A DNA stretch of 8,840 nt from Bacteroidota bacterium (GCA_023457535.1 JAEWLN010000001.1:1-8840); one strand, 5' to 3'. Shown: positions 1 through 6,309, counted from the stretch's first letter. Made by a program: numbers and translations. The notes: a model not told the origin generated them from the sequence alone.

Positions 1-438
1 CATCGGCAGTTTCCACCCCGATTTCGGTAATTGTAAATCCATTGCCTGCTGCACCAACGATCACCGCATCGGGTGCCACGATATTCTGCGAAGGCGGCCA
101 TGTGGTGCTGACGTCATCATCGGCGAGCGGAAATGTTTGGTCGAACGGCGCGACAACGCAATCGATCACGGTGTCGACTGCGGGTTCGTATTCAGTATCG
201 GTCGATAACGGAACATGCTCATCGGCCATTTCAACCCCGATTTCGGTAACGGTAAATCCATTGCCCGCCACGCCAACGATCACCGCATCGGGTGCCACGA
301 CATTCTGCGAAGGCGGCCATGTGGTGCTGACGTCATCGTCGGCGAGCGGAAATATTTGGTCGAACGGCGCGACAACGCAATCGATCACGGTGTCCGAGGC
401 GGGTCTGTATTCGGTTTTGGTAAATGCCGGAGCGTGCA
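1..438 (+). repeat. Two tandem 219-bp coding repeats
   Basis: The segment at 1-219 is repeated at 220-438 with an exact 219-bp (73-codon) period. I count about 28 mismatches by eye, roughly 87% identity. The central part (61-171 against 280-390) differs at only about three positions. The unit encodes one Ig-like module of the T9SS cargo protein. The array probably continues left of the window; a decayed third unit begins after 438. Confidence 0.9.
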
Positions 439-935
439 ACTCGCTTCCTTCATCGGGCATAACGGTTACCACAAGCGCGGTTCCGGATTCCGGTGTCACT
501 GAAAACGATGGCATTCTGACCGCGACACAATCCGGGGCGACCTACCAATGGTTTACGTGTGCGGGCGAGGAAATCGGCAATGAAACGGGCCAGACTTTTG
601 TTCCGACCGCTTCCGGGGAGTACTATGTTGTGGTTTCCAATGGCAGTTGTACCACTACTTCCACGTGCATCGCCATTTCTGTACTGGCGACGGGCAATTT
701 TGCGCAACACGGATTCAGGATCTATCCAAACCCTGTAGTCGATCTTTTGCACATCGAGCATACGGCTTTGCTCACGCAGGTAGAGGTGTTCAACATGGTG
801 GGCCAGAAGTTGATTTCACGAAATGTGGGCGCTGCATCGGCGCAAATCGACATGGGTCATTTACCGGCCGGGACTTTCATCGTAAAAGTAGCCGCGGGCG
901 ACACGTTAAAAACATTCAAAATATTGCGAAAATAA
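1..935 (+). CDS. T9SS cargo protein with Ig-like repeats, C-terminal part
   Basis: This is the 3' end of a secreted surface or extracellular protein; its reading frame is open to the left edge, so the true start lies outside. About 310 residues are visible. The first part is two near-identical 73-residue Ig-like repeats, each with a TFCEGG/IFCEGG motif, a WSNGATTQSI motif and a closing GxYSV strand, followed by a more divergent module around 485-690 (motif YQWFTC). The last 75 or so residues (about 705-932) are a type A T9SS sorting domain: it opens with FRIYPNPVVD, has a middle VEVFNMVGQKL strand and ends in FIVKVAAGDTLKTFKILRK. In known T9SS cargo this domain directs passage through the outer membrane and is then removed, often with anchoring to the surface. 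The catalytic or binding part, if any, is outside the window, so its function cannot be named. A TTG at 42 could be taken as a start but lies inside the repeat and is not one. Confidence 0.93.
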   Translation, partial: SAVSTPISVIVNPLPAAPTITASGATIFCEGGHVVLTSSSASGNVWSNGATTQSITVSTAGSYSVSVDNGTCSSAISTPISVTVNPLPATPTITASGATTFCEGGHVVLTSSSASGNIWSNGATTQSITVSEAGLYSVLVNAGACNSLPSSGITVTTSAVPDSGVTENDGILTATQSGATYQWFTCAGEEIGNETGQTFVPTASGEYYVVVSNGSCTTTSTCIAISVLATGNFAQHGFRIYPNPVVDLLHIEHTALLTQVEVFNMVGQKLISRNVGAASAQIDMGHLPAGTFIVKVAAGDTLKTFKILRK

Positions 936-948
936 GCAGCGATGTTTT

Positions 949-984
949 AAAGCCCGGAGTCGATTGGTTCCGGGCTTTTTCTTT
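949..984 (+). terminator. Intrinsic terminator of the T9SS cargo gene
   Basis: A perfect 10-bp stem (AAAGCCCGGA at 949-958 pairing with TCCGGGCTTT at 969-978) with a 10-base loop is followed by a T-rich tract through 984. It lies 13 bases after the cargo gene's TAA. Its tract overlaps the stop codon of the convergent recombinase gene (983-985). In the opposite direction the stem is followed only by TTTAAAAC, so it should be weak for the minus strand. Confidence 0.88.
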
Positions 985-2056
985 ATGCCGATGTCCCAAC
1001 CAAAGCGAAATGAGGTTTTAGAACCGATGCCAGGCCAACGGTATTGCAATCCGGACAATTGGCAATGTGCTGCACGAGCGAACAAGCCGAAAGATTTTTA
1101 TTTCGCGGGTTTGCCTCGTTGGCGGCACGATGATAAAGTGTGTCGAGCGGACTGAACGCCCTTCTTTTGTCATACTGCGCCACGTGCAGATAAATGAGCG
1201 TGGTTTCGATCTTTGAGTGTCCGAGCATATCCTTGATGCTTACAATGTCAAGGCCGTCTTCGAGCAAATGCGTCGCGAACGTATGCCGCAACGTATGGAC
1301 CGACATCTGCTTGATGATCCCGGCCTGATTGGCGGCCTGACGAACGGCCCACTGGACGCCGCGGTTCGAGTAACGACCGTCAAAATCACCACCGGCGCGG
1401 CCTACCGGACGGCCATTGAACAGCCAGAGGTCTGGTTTTTCGACAGCAATGTAATGCTGAAGCCATGACAAAAGGACGTCGCTGAGCGGAACATACCGGT
1501 CGCGTTTGCATTTTCCTTGTCGGACGTGCAACATTTTGCGTTCAAAATCGATATCGGACAACTGGACGTTGCGCGCTTCGAAACACCTGAGCCCGCATCC
1601 GTACAACAAACCCAACAACACCCGATGCTTGAGGAGTTTGGGAGCCGAAAGCAACCGGCGTACCTCGTCGCGGTTCAATACAACCGGTAAGCGCTTTTCG
1701 CGTTTGAATGACGGCAACGCGGTGTACTTTTCCTGCAAACCCTCCATCTGGTAAGCAAAGCGAAGCCCGAACACCGTGAACTTGAAGTACGAATCGGACG
1801 CCGAACGGTGATTTTGTTGCAGGTAATACAAGTATTCATTCATCTGATCCGGCTCGACCATCGTGGGCAATACGTTAAAATGAATGGCGGCTTTGGCCAG
1901 GTGCGACCCGTAGGCGTGCAATGTACTTTGACTTTTCCCCGACAACGAGATTTTTTGCTCAAGCCGACGGTAAAGCTCCGCGAAACCCGCTACCTGGGCG
2001 CATGCGGTTTGAACAAGATTCTTTTTTTTTGCATGGTGTTTAAAATTTGGCGGCAA
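983..2056 (-). CDS. Tyrosine recombinase / integrase (XerC/D-like)
   Basis: This is a site-specific DNA recombinase of the tyrosine family, acting on DNA in the cytoplasm through a 3'-phosphotyrosine intermediate. Numbering from the TTG at 2056 (357 aa), an N-terminal SAM-like DNA-binding domain spans about 25-110 and the catalytic domain about 125-305. The full active-site set is visible: Arg157 (YGCGLR), Lys182 (QGKCKRDR), His254 and Arg257 (HTLRH), His280 (LGH) and the nucleophile Tyr289 (IYLHV). The domain normally ends near SPLDTLY (302-308); here a further tail of about 49 residues contains three Cys. The start is doubtful: the only in-frame early start is this TTG, which sits inside a good -7 promoter box, while an ATG at 2034 is one base out of frame because of a nine-A run. 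The sequence resembles Bacteroidota integrases that I recall accompanying IS91-type transposases, but no transposase is visible. It could instead be a DNA invertase or a remnant of a mobile element. Confidence 0.9.
   Translation of the reverse strand: MPPNFKHHAKKKNLVQTACAQVAGFAELYRRLEQKISLSGKSQSTLHAYGSHLAKAAIHFNVLPTMVEPDQMNEYLYYLQQNHRSASDSYFKFTVFGLRFAYQMEGLQEKYTALPSFKREKRLPVVLNRDEVRRLLSAPKLLKHRVLLGLLYGCGLRCFEARNVQLSDIDFERKMLHVRQGKCKRDRYVPLSDVLLSWLQHYIAVEKPDLWLFNGRPVGRAGGDFDGRYSNRGVQWAVRQAANQAGIIKQMSVHTLRHTFATHLLEDGLDIVSIKDMLGHSKIETTLIYLHVAQYDKRRAFSPLDTLYHRAANEANPRNKNLSACSLVQHIANCPDCNTVGLASVLKPHFALVGTSA
2022..2030 (-). repeat. A9 homopolymer at the recombinase start
   Basis: Nine consecutive A on the minus strand (T on the plus strand) lie two bases after an ATG at 2034-2032. 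With nine A the ATG frame runs only 14 codons and stops at a TAG (1992-1990). With ten A it would read ATG CAA AAA AAA AAG AAT and join the recombinase frame. The run could be a slippage site, an indel mutation or a consensus error. Confidence 0.8.
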
Positions 2057-2061
2057 ATGTA
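2054..2061 (-). promoter_or_regulatory. Putative -7 box (TACATTTG) of the recombinase gene
   Basis: Reading the minus strand, TACATTTG matches the Bacteroidota -7 consensus TAnnTTTG at every fixed position. It lies 19 bases upstream of the ATG at 2034. I find no TTG at the usual -33 spacing, so this is a one-box prediction. If used, transcription would begin near 2047, downstream of the TTG at 2056, which would then not be in the mRNA. Confidence 0.45.
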
Positions 2062-2226
2062 AGCATTGTCCACTTACCAGGGCGGCAGGAATCCGATACT
2101 CCCGCTGCTTTCGGGCCCTGTAGATTGTTCAGATTTAGACTCAATCCATATTGGAAAATCCACGGCGTACCGTTAAAATATAATTTCAGGCTGCTGCGTT
2201 ATAGCCCAATACCCAATCCTTTGTTT

Positions 2227-2658
2227 ATGAAAATCATAGCCCTGTTGTTACTGCTGGCGCTACCGATTCAGTGGGAACCGAATTTTGACGACGCCAAAAA
2301 GATCGCCAAAGAAAAACATGAACTGATCCTGCTCAATTTCTCAGGATCGGACTGGTGCGGCCCTTGCATCCTGATGCGCAAAACGTATTTTGAAAGCGAT
2401 GCGTTTATGGAAATGGCCACGAACCGATTGGTCCTGGTCAATGCCGATTTTCCGCGTAAGAAAAAGAACCTTGCCAACCCCGAAATCGTCCGACGCAATG
2501 AAGCGCTTGCCGAACAATACAACAAAGACGGCATGTTCCCCCTCACACTGCTGCTCGACGCCGACGGAAAAGTCATCAAATCCTGGCGCGGCAAACCTGA
2601 CACCAGCGTGAGCGAGTGGGCCGCCGAGATCAAAGCCATTTGCGATAAGCAACCGTAA
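2227..2658 (+). CDS. Exported thioredoxin-family protein
   Basis: A small thioredoxin-fold protein of 143 aa. It has a short hydrophobic signal (residues 1-15, MKIIALLLLLALPIQ), so the mature protein should act in the periplasm. The active site is WCGPC at 43-47, inside the typical FSGSDWCGPC context, and the cis-proline is Pro105 in GMFP. It resembles the Thioredoxin_7 type found on exported Bacteroidota proteins. I chose the ATG at 2227 because it starts the signal peptide; the frame is open further upstream to a TTG at 2047, but that extension shows no domain. It is the first gene of an operon: its TAA is one base before the GTG of apbE. A role keeping cysteines of the downstream lipoprotein (C73, C75) or another envelope partner reduced is reasonable but is inference. 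I see no convincing promoter in the 170 bases upstream. Confidence 0.9.
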   Translation: MKIIALLLLLALPIQWEPNFDDAKKIAKEKHELILLNFSGSDWCGPCILMRKTYFESDAFMEMATNRLVLVNADFPRKKKNLANPEIVRRNEALAEQYNKDGMFPLTLLLDADGKVIKSWRGKPDTSVSEWAAEIKAICDKQP

Positions 2659-2659
2659 A

Positions 2660-3583
2660 GTGGAACGTTTTTCCAACTCGATGCGGCTGATGGGAAACCA
2701 GTTCACCATCACTGTCGTTGCGCAATCGACGACCGAAGCGCAACATTACATCGGCATGGCCGTGGCAGAAATCACGCGTATCGAGCAGTTGCTTTCTACT
2801 TTCAAAAGCGACAGCCAAACCAATCTCATCAATGAAAATGCGGGAATTGCACCGGTTCGCGTAGACCGTGAGGTTTTTGATCTCATCGCGCGCAGCCTCG
2901 CATTGTCCAGGATCACACAGGGCGCATTTGATATTTCATACGGCGGCATCGACAAAAGCTTGTGGAATTTTGATCGTGCGATGACCCGACTTCCATCGGC
3001 GCAAACCGCACGCCAGATGGTGCACCTGATCGATTACCGGAACATTGTGCTCGATCCGGACAACCAAACGGTGTGGCTCCGGAAAGCAGGAATGCGGATC
3101 GGCTTTGGCGGCATCGGAAAAGGTTATGCCGCAGAAATGGCCAAAAACGTGCTCATCAAAGCGGGCGTTGCAAGCGGGATCATCAATGCCAGCGGCGATC
3201 TGACCACATGGGGGTTCCAACCCGACGGCAAGCCCTGGACCATCGGCATCGCCCACCCGGACGCGCCGCGATCGGCGTTTTCGTATCTTGAAATTTCAAA
3301 TAAAGCCGTAGCCACATCGGGCAATTATGAAAAATTTGTTACGATAGACGGCAAAAAATACTCCCACACGATCGACCCCAAAACCGGACTTCCCGTCACA
3401 GGCATCAAAAGCGTCACGATGATTGCCGACAACGCCGAATTTGCCGATGCGATGGCCACCCCGATTTGCGTCATGGGCATCGGGGCCGGTTTGTATCTGG
3501 TCAACCAGATCCCGGATTTGCACTGCATCATCATCGACGACCAAAACACTGTTTACACTTCCAAACACATTCATCTGACATGA
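2660..3583 (+). CDS. apbE: FAD:protein FMN transferase (ApbE family)
   Basis: ApbE enzymes use FAD to attach FMN covalently through a phosphoester bond to Ser or Thr of target proteins, with Mg2+. With the GTG start this one is 307 aa, a normal catalytic length. Visible family motifs are MGNQFTI near the N-terminus, FKSDSQTNLIN (48-58), GAFD (88-91), GGIGKGYA (150-157, with Lys154), NASGD (176-180), HTIDPKTGLPVTG (236-248) and the metal-site block DAMAT (Asp263, Thr267). All expected residues appear present. The GTG at 2660 is one base after the thioredoxin stop; ATGs at 2681 or 2690 are alternatives and keep every motif. There is no hydrophobic signal peptide or lipobox with any of these starts, and the frame upstream is closed by a stop at 2609-2611 with no better start. 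This is unusual, since most ApbE proteins are exported. The end overlaps the next gene by four bases (ATGA). Confidence 0.94.
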   Translation: MERFSNSMRLMGNQFTITVVAQSTTEAQHYIGMAVAEITRIEQLLSTFKSDSQTNLINENAGIAPVRVDREVFDLIARSLALSRITQGAFDISYGGIDKSLWNFDRAMTRLPSAQTARQMVHLIDYRNIVLDPDNQTVWLRKAGMRIGFGGIGKGYAAEMAKNVLIKAGVASGIINASGDLTTWGFQPDGKPWTIGIAHPDAPRSAFSYLEISNKAVATSGNYEKFVTIDGKKYSHTIDPKTGLPVTGIKSVTMIADNAEFADAMATPICVMGIGAGLYLVNQIPDLHCIIIDDQNTVYTSKHIHLT

Positions 3584-3810
3584 AAAATCCAACCATCAAC
3601 CTGTACCGGCCGGGCGGTTTACTGCTGCTGGCATGGGTAGCGACGGCCTGCACGCCCGTTAAGGAATACCAGAAAGGGAAACTCAACGACGCTGAAATGG
3701 CGCTGTCCAACCGGAAAGTAGAAAAAACCGAACTCAGTTTTCAATCCTATCGCGAAGGTGCTTCCGGGGCCAATGCGGGTAAGAGCGGAGGCGGCTGCGG
3801 CTGCAATTAA
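3580..3810 (+). CDS. Small DUF4266 lipoprotein with GGGCGCN C-terminus
   Basis: A 76-residue protein with a hydrophobic signal (about 12-21) ending at ATAC, so Cys24 is the probable lipidated residue of a loose Bacteroidota lipobox. The mature part would be about 53 residues. It contains KEYQKGKLNDAEM (28-40), a charged middle, SYREGASG (56-63) and the C-terminal tail GGGCGCN (70-76) with Cys73 and Cys75. The KG-L-x-M segment, the REGA-G segment and the terminal CGCN identify the DUF4266 family, whose function is unknown. The gene overlaps apbE by four bases and is two bases before the DUF3570 gene, so translation is probably coupled. The paired Cys could bind a metal, form a disulfide handled by the neighbouring thioredoxin, or be modified; the sequence does not decide this. 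Confidence 0.88.
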   Translation: MKNPTINLYRPGGLLLLAWVATACTPVKEYQKGKLNDAEMALSNRKVEKTELSFQSYREGASGANAGKSGGGCGCN

Positions 3811-3812
3811 CG

Positions 3813-4991
3813 ATGAAACGAATTGTCATCTCCGGATTCGCACTGCTTTGCATGATGCGCGCAGCGGCCCAAACACCGGTGGATTCTGCCGGATACCGCA
3901 ATACCAAACTCAAACTCGACGAAATCAACCTTGTGTCGAGCTATTACAAACAGGACGGAAACAATGCCGCAGTGACAGGCGGTACCGGGTCTGAAAAACT
4001 GACCGATTTGTCCAATACGCTCGATGTGCGGCTGATCAAATACGGAAGCAACGGAAAAAAACACACGTTGGACATTGAAGCCGGAATCGACCATTACACG
4101 TCGGCGTCATCGGACATGATCGATCTGCAGGCCAATTCGTCGGCATCGTGGTCCGACAACAGGTTCTATCCGTCGCTGAATTATACGGTGGAAAACGAAC
4201 AAACCGGCAATGCGTTTGGCGTGGGGGTCTCTTCGTCCACCGAGTACGACTACCAGTCTTTTGGCGCAAATGTCAGCTACTCGAAAAAAACAAAGGACAG
4301 GAACGGTGAGTTTACCGCGCGTTTTCAGGCGTATCTGGACCAGGTCAGGATGATACTGCCGGTAGAATTGCGCACGCCGGCATCGCCTACCGGAACACAG
4401 GCGCGCAATACGTTCGCCGGGTCGCTGAGCTATTCGCAGGTCATCAGCCAAAACCTGCAATTGATGGTGATGGCCGATGTGATCATGCAGCAAGGTTACC
4501 TCAGTTTGCCTTTCCATCGCGTGTATTTTCAGGACGGTTCGGTCCATCAGGAAAACTTGCCGGACAGCAGGCTCAAAATCCCGATCGCCGTACGCGCAAG
4601 CTATTTTTTAGGCGACAATGTAATCCTGCGCGCTTATTACCGATATTACGCGGACGATTGGAAACTATCGGCCCATACCGCCGATCTCGAGGTGGCTGTC
4701 AAACTTTCGCCTTTTGTTTCCGTGAGCCCGTTCTACCGCTATTACACCCAGAATGCGACGCGGTATTTCAGGCCTTACGCAAGTCATGACGGATCGGAGG
4801 AATTCTATACAAGCAATTTTGACCTGTCCGGATTTGACAGCCAATTTTTGGGCGTCGGGTTCAAATACACGCCTCTTAACGGAGTTTTTGGCATCGCGCA
4901 CTTCCACACCGTCGAGATGCGGTACGGGCATTATGAGAGAACCACGGGAATGGCTTCTGACATTGTCAGCATTCACCTTAAATACAACTAG
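3813..4991 (+). CDS. DUF3570 protein, probable outer-membrane beta-barrel
   Basis: A 392-residue protein with a signal peptide (1-20, cleavage after AAAQ). The rest is rich in alternating-polarity aromatic strands, such as LRAYYRYYADDWKL and VSPFYRYYTQNATRYF, and ends in VSIHLKYN, a typical barrel-closing strand. It belongs to the DUF3570 family, which recurs with DUF4266 and ApbE genes and has no established function. Near the N-terminus, residues 93-99 read DHYTSAS (4089-4109), close to the D-x-x-(S/T)-G-A-(S/T) motif flavinylated by ApbE; Ser99 would be the acceptor, though a Ser replaces the usual Gly. The ATG at 3813 is two bases after the DUF4266 stop. It is the last gene of the operon; its TAG directly abuts the stop codon of the convergent glycosylase gene, with no terminator between them. 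Confidence 0.88.
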   Translation: MKRIVISGFALLCMMRAAAQTPVDSAGYRNTKLKLDEINLVSSYYKQDGNNAAVTGGTGSEKLTDLSNTLDVRLIKYGSNGKKHTLDIEAGIDHYTSASSDMIDLQANSSASWSDNRFYPSLNYTVENEQTGNAFGVGVSSSTEYDYQSFGANVSYSKKTKDRNGEFTARFQAYLDQVRMILPVELRTPASPTGTQARNTFAGSLSYSQVISQNLQLMVMADVIMQQGYLSLPFHRVYFQDGSVHQENLPDSRLKIPIAVRASYFLGDNVILRAYYRYYADDWKLSAHTADLEVAVKLSPFVSVSPFYRYYTQNATRYFRPYASHDGSEEFYTSNFDLSGFDSQFLGVGFKYTPLNGVFGIAHFHTVEMRYGHYERTTGMASDIVSIHLKYN

Positions 4992-5486
4992 TCAGCGCGC
5001 GATATCGGCCAGCAATTGCCAGCGCAGCGTTTTTTCGGCCAATGACATTCCGGCGTACAATCCGCTTGTCGAGGGCAACACATGATAGCTGATGTGGGGT
5101 TGGAAGCTGGCATACCGGCCATACCAGGCATGTGCGGTCTTGCTTTCAAAGAACACGTGCCTGATAAGCGGATGCGCGGCGAACAAGGCGCCAAAATCAT
5201 TGGGCACCGCATGACGTATGGCCTGGTCGCCACTACCGGTGCGCTCGCAGGAGGCCAGTACGTTCCACAGGGCGATGCGGTGGTCTTTGAGCAATCGGAC
5301 GCGCTCTGAATAGTCATCGCTGAACGGCCGGCTAAAGACCGCAAACAGGATCTTCCAGAATTGGTTGCCGCGGTTGCCGTAATATTGCTGTAAAGCAATG
5401 GAGCGCTCCCCGGGCATGGTACCCAGAATCAGCGACCGGCTCGACGGATCTATTAGTGGGGGCAGTGCTAATTTGCGCATAGTCAT
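4992..5486 (-). CDS. Hypoxanthine/deoxyinosine-DNA glycosylase, UDG superfamily family 6
   Basis: This cytoplasmic base-excision repair enzyme should remove deaminated adenine (hypoxanthine) from DNA. Length is 164 aa, normal for the family. Motifs are LGTMPGERS (21-29), YYGN followed by NQFW (35-44), LWNVLASCERTGSGD (73-87) and HVLPSTSGLYAGMS (135-148). The first and third identify the family well. Two places look unusual: the segment I would expect as FNGxxA reads FFESKTA (112-118), and the PSTSP-like motif has Gly instead of Pro (STSG). These could shift substrate preference or reflect a sub-branch. The ATG at 5486 is used; Met3 at 5480 is equally possible. Its stop is directly adjacent to the DUF3570 stop on the opposite strand. 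A -7 box lies about 80 bases upstream. Confidence 0.88.
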   Translation of the reverse strand: MTMRKLALPPLIDPSSRSLILGTMPGERSIALQQYYGNRGNQFWKILFAVFSRPFSDDYSERVRLLKDHRIALWNVLASCERTGSGDQAIRHAVPNDFGALFAAHPLIRHVFFESKTAHAWYGRYASFQPHISYHVLPSTSGLYAGMSLAEKTLRWQLLADIAR

Positions 5487-5566
5487 TTTTTGGGCAATAT
5501 CGGGAAAGGACCGCAGCTTGCGTTACAGGATTGCGGCTGTTGTTATCGGCATTGTAAAAAAACGGG

Positions 5567-5574
5567 CAAAAATA
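5567..5574 (-). promoter_or_regulatory. Putative -7 box (TATTTTTG) of the glycosylase gene
   Basis: On the minus strand TATTTTTG matches TAnnTTTG exactly. It is about 80 bases upstream of the glycosylase ATG, which would give a leader of about 75 bases. The only upstream TTG (5588-5586) is about 11 bases away, too close for a usual -33 box, so confidence is moderate. Confidence 0.45.
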
Positions 5575-5596
5575 CAGAACGTTAGCAATAAAATTC

Positions 5597-5604
5597 TATA
5601 TTCG
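5597..5604 (+). promoter_or_regulatory. Possible -7 box (TATATTCG) for the secreted-protein gene
   Basis: TATATTCG matches TAnnTTTG with one mismatch and lies 43 bases before the ATG at 5648. No TTG is at the usual upstream spacing. With the opposite box at 5567-5574 it would make 5487-5647 a divergent promoter region. Weak evidence. Confidence 0.25.
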
Positions 5605-5647
5605 GTCCGATAACGCCTTCTGACTTTCTGAACCTAAAACAAAAAAC

Positions 5648-6295
5648 ATGAAAACCACGACCATTTTATCGGCTTTGGCCTTGCTCGGCTTTTGCCAGGC
5701 GCACGCGCAGGATGTCATCGTCAAGCGCAACGGGGAAACCATCCCGACGCAAATCACAAACGCCAACCTGGAACATTTGTATTACCGCAATGCCGACGAT
5801 CCGGAAGGCTCGCAACGGACGATTGCAAAAACGGAAGTCACTGAAGTGCGGTTCGCATCGGGCAAAACAGAATATTTTGGCAAAGCGCCCGCCGCAAACA
5901 CCACGTCAATGGAAGAAACGCGGCAATTCATCATTGACAAGATCAACAAGCACGGATTTGATCCCGACAGTTTCAAAAGGCATTACCGCGCCAGCTTTGA
6001 AGGCGATCACCTGCGGCTGACCATCCTGAATAAAAAGGGCGAACCCACAAGCCACAGCGAATTGTATGACTTTTCAAATGTGTTCCGTTTTTCAGGGGTT
6101 GACCGGCGTACGGATCAGGTGGCCTACATCAACATTTATGTCGCCGCGCTCGAAAATGAAAAAAAGAACCGATGGGCCAAATCGAAAATTACAATGCTTG
6201 TAGATGGCGACATCCACGCCGAGTCTATTTTCAGCGCGCTTAAACACTATAATGCGCTGTTGCTCCAACGCGAAAAAGGCGACTCGAAGTTCTGA
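5648..6295 (+). CDS. Secreted protein of unknown function
   Basis: I do not recognise a named family for the whole protein. It is 215 aa with a clear signal peptide (1-20, cleavage after AHA), so it is exported, and it has no lipobox Cys at the cleavage site. The first mature segment, DVIVKRNGETIPTQITNANLE-like at about 22-42, then a stretch with LYYRNADDPEG and a VTEVRFASGKTEYF strand, resembles a short beta domain common at the N-terminus of exported Bacteroidota proteins, where 'kxdG' is followed by a description of how a value is converted. From about 87 onward it is a mixed helix-strand region (TRQFIIDKINKHGFDPDSF, then LRLTILNKKGEP) with no catalytic motif that I can see. The C-terminus has no T9SS sorting domain. 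It is probably a monocistronic gene, convergent with murF, leaving 14 bases between the stops and no terminator visible. Confidence 0.75.
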   Translation: MKTTTILSALALLGFCQAHAQDVIVKRNGETIPTQITNANLEHLYYRNADDPEGSQRTIAKTEVTEVRFASGKTEYFGKAPAANTTSMEETRQFIIDKINKHGFDPDSFKRHYRASFEGDHLRLTILNKKGEPTSHSELYDFSNVFRFSGVDRRTDQVAYINIYVAALENEKKNRWAKSKITMLVDGDIHAESIFSALKHYNALLLQREKGDSKF

Positions 6296-6309
6296 TGTTT
6301 GCCCTTGGA

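Noticed and set aside
42..44. TTG as start of the T9SS cargo protein
   Set aside because: The frame stays open to the left edge and the upstream residues continue the same Ig-like repeat, so the gene is cut by the window.
1..438. CRISPR-like repeat array
   Set aside because: The period is 219 bp, a multiple of three, and units are continuous coding sequence without spacers.
2057..2226. Promoter or riboswitch for the thioredoxin-apbE operon
   Set aside because: The best candidate, around TATAATTTC (2179-2187), deviates from TAnnTTTG at two positions or more, has no well-spaced TTG, and I see no conserved leader structure.
4107..4547. Minus-strand open frame of 146 codons within the DUF3570 gene
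   Set aside because: It is antisense to a gene with signal peptide and barrel pattern, and its translation is Arg/His-rich without domains.
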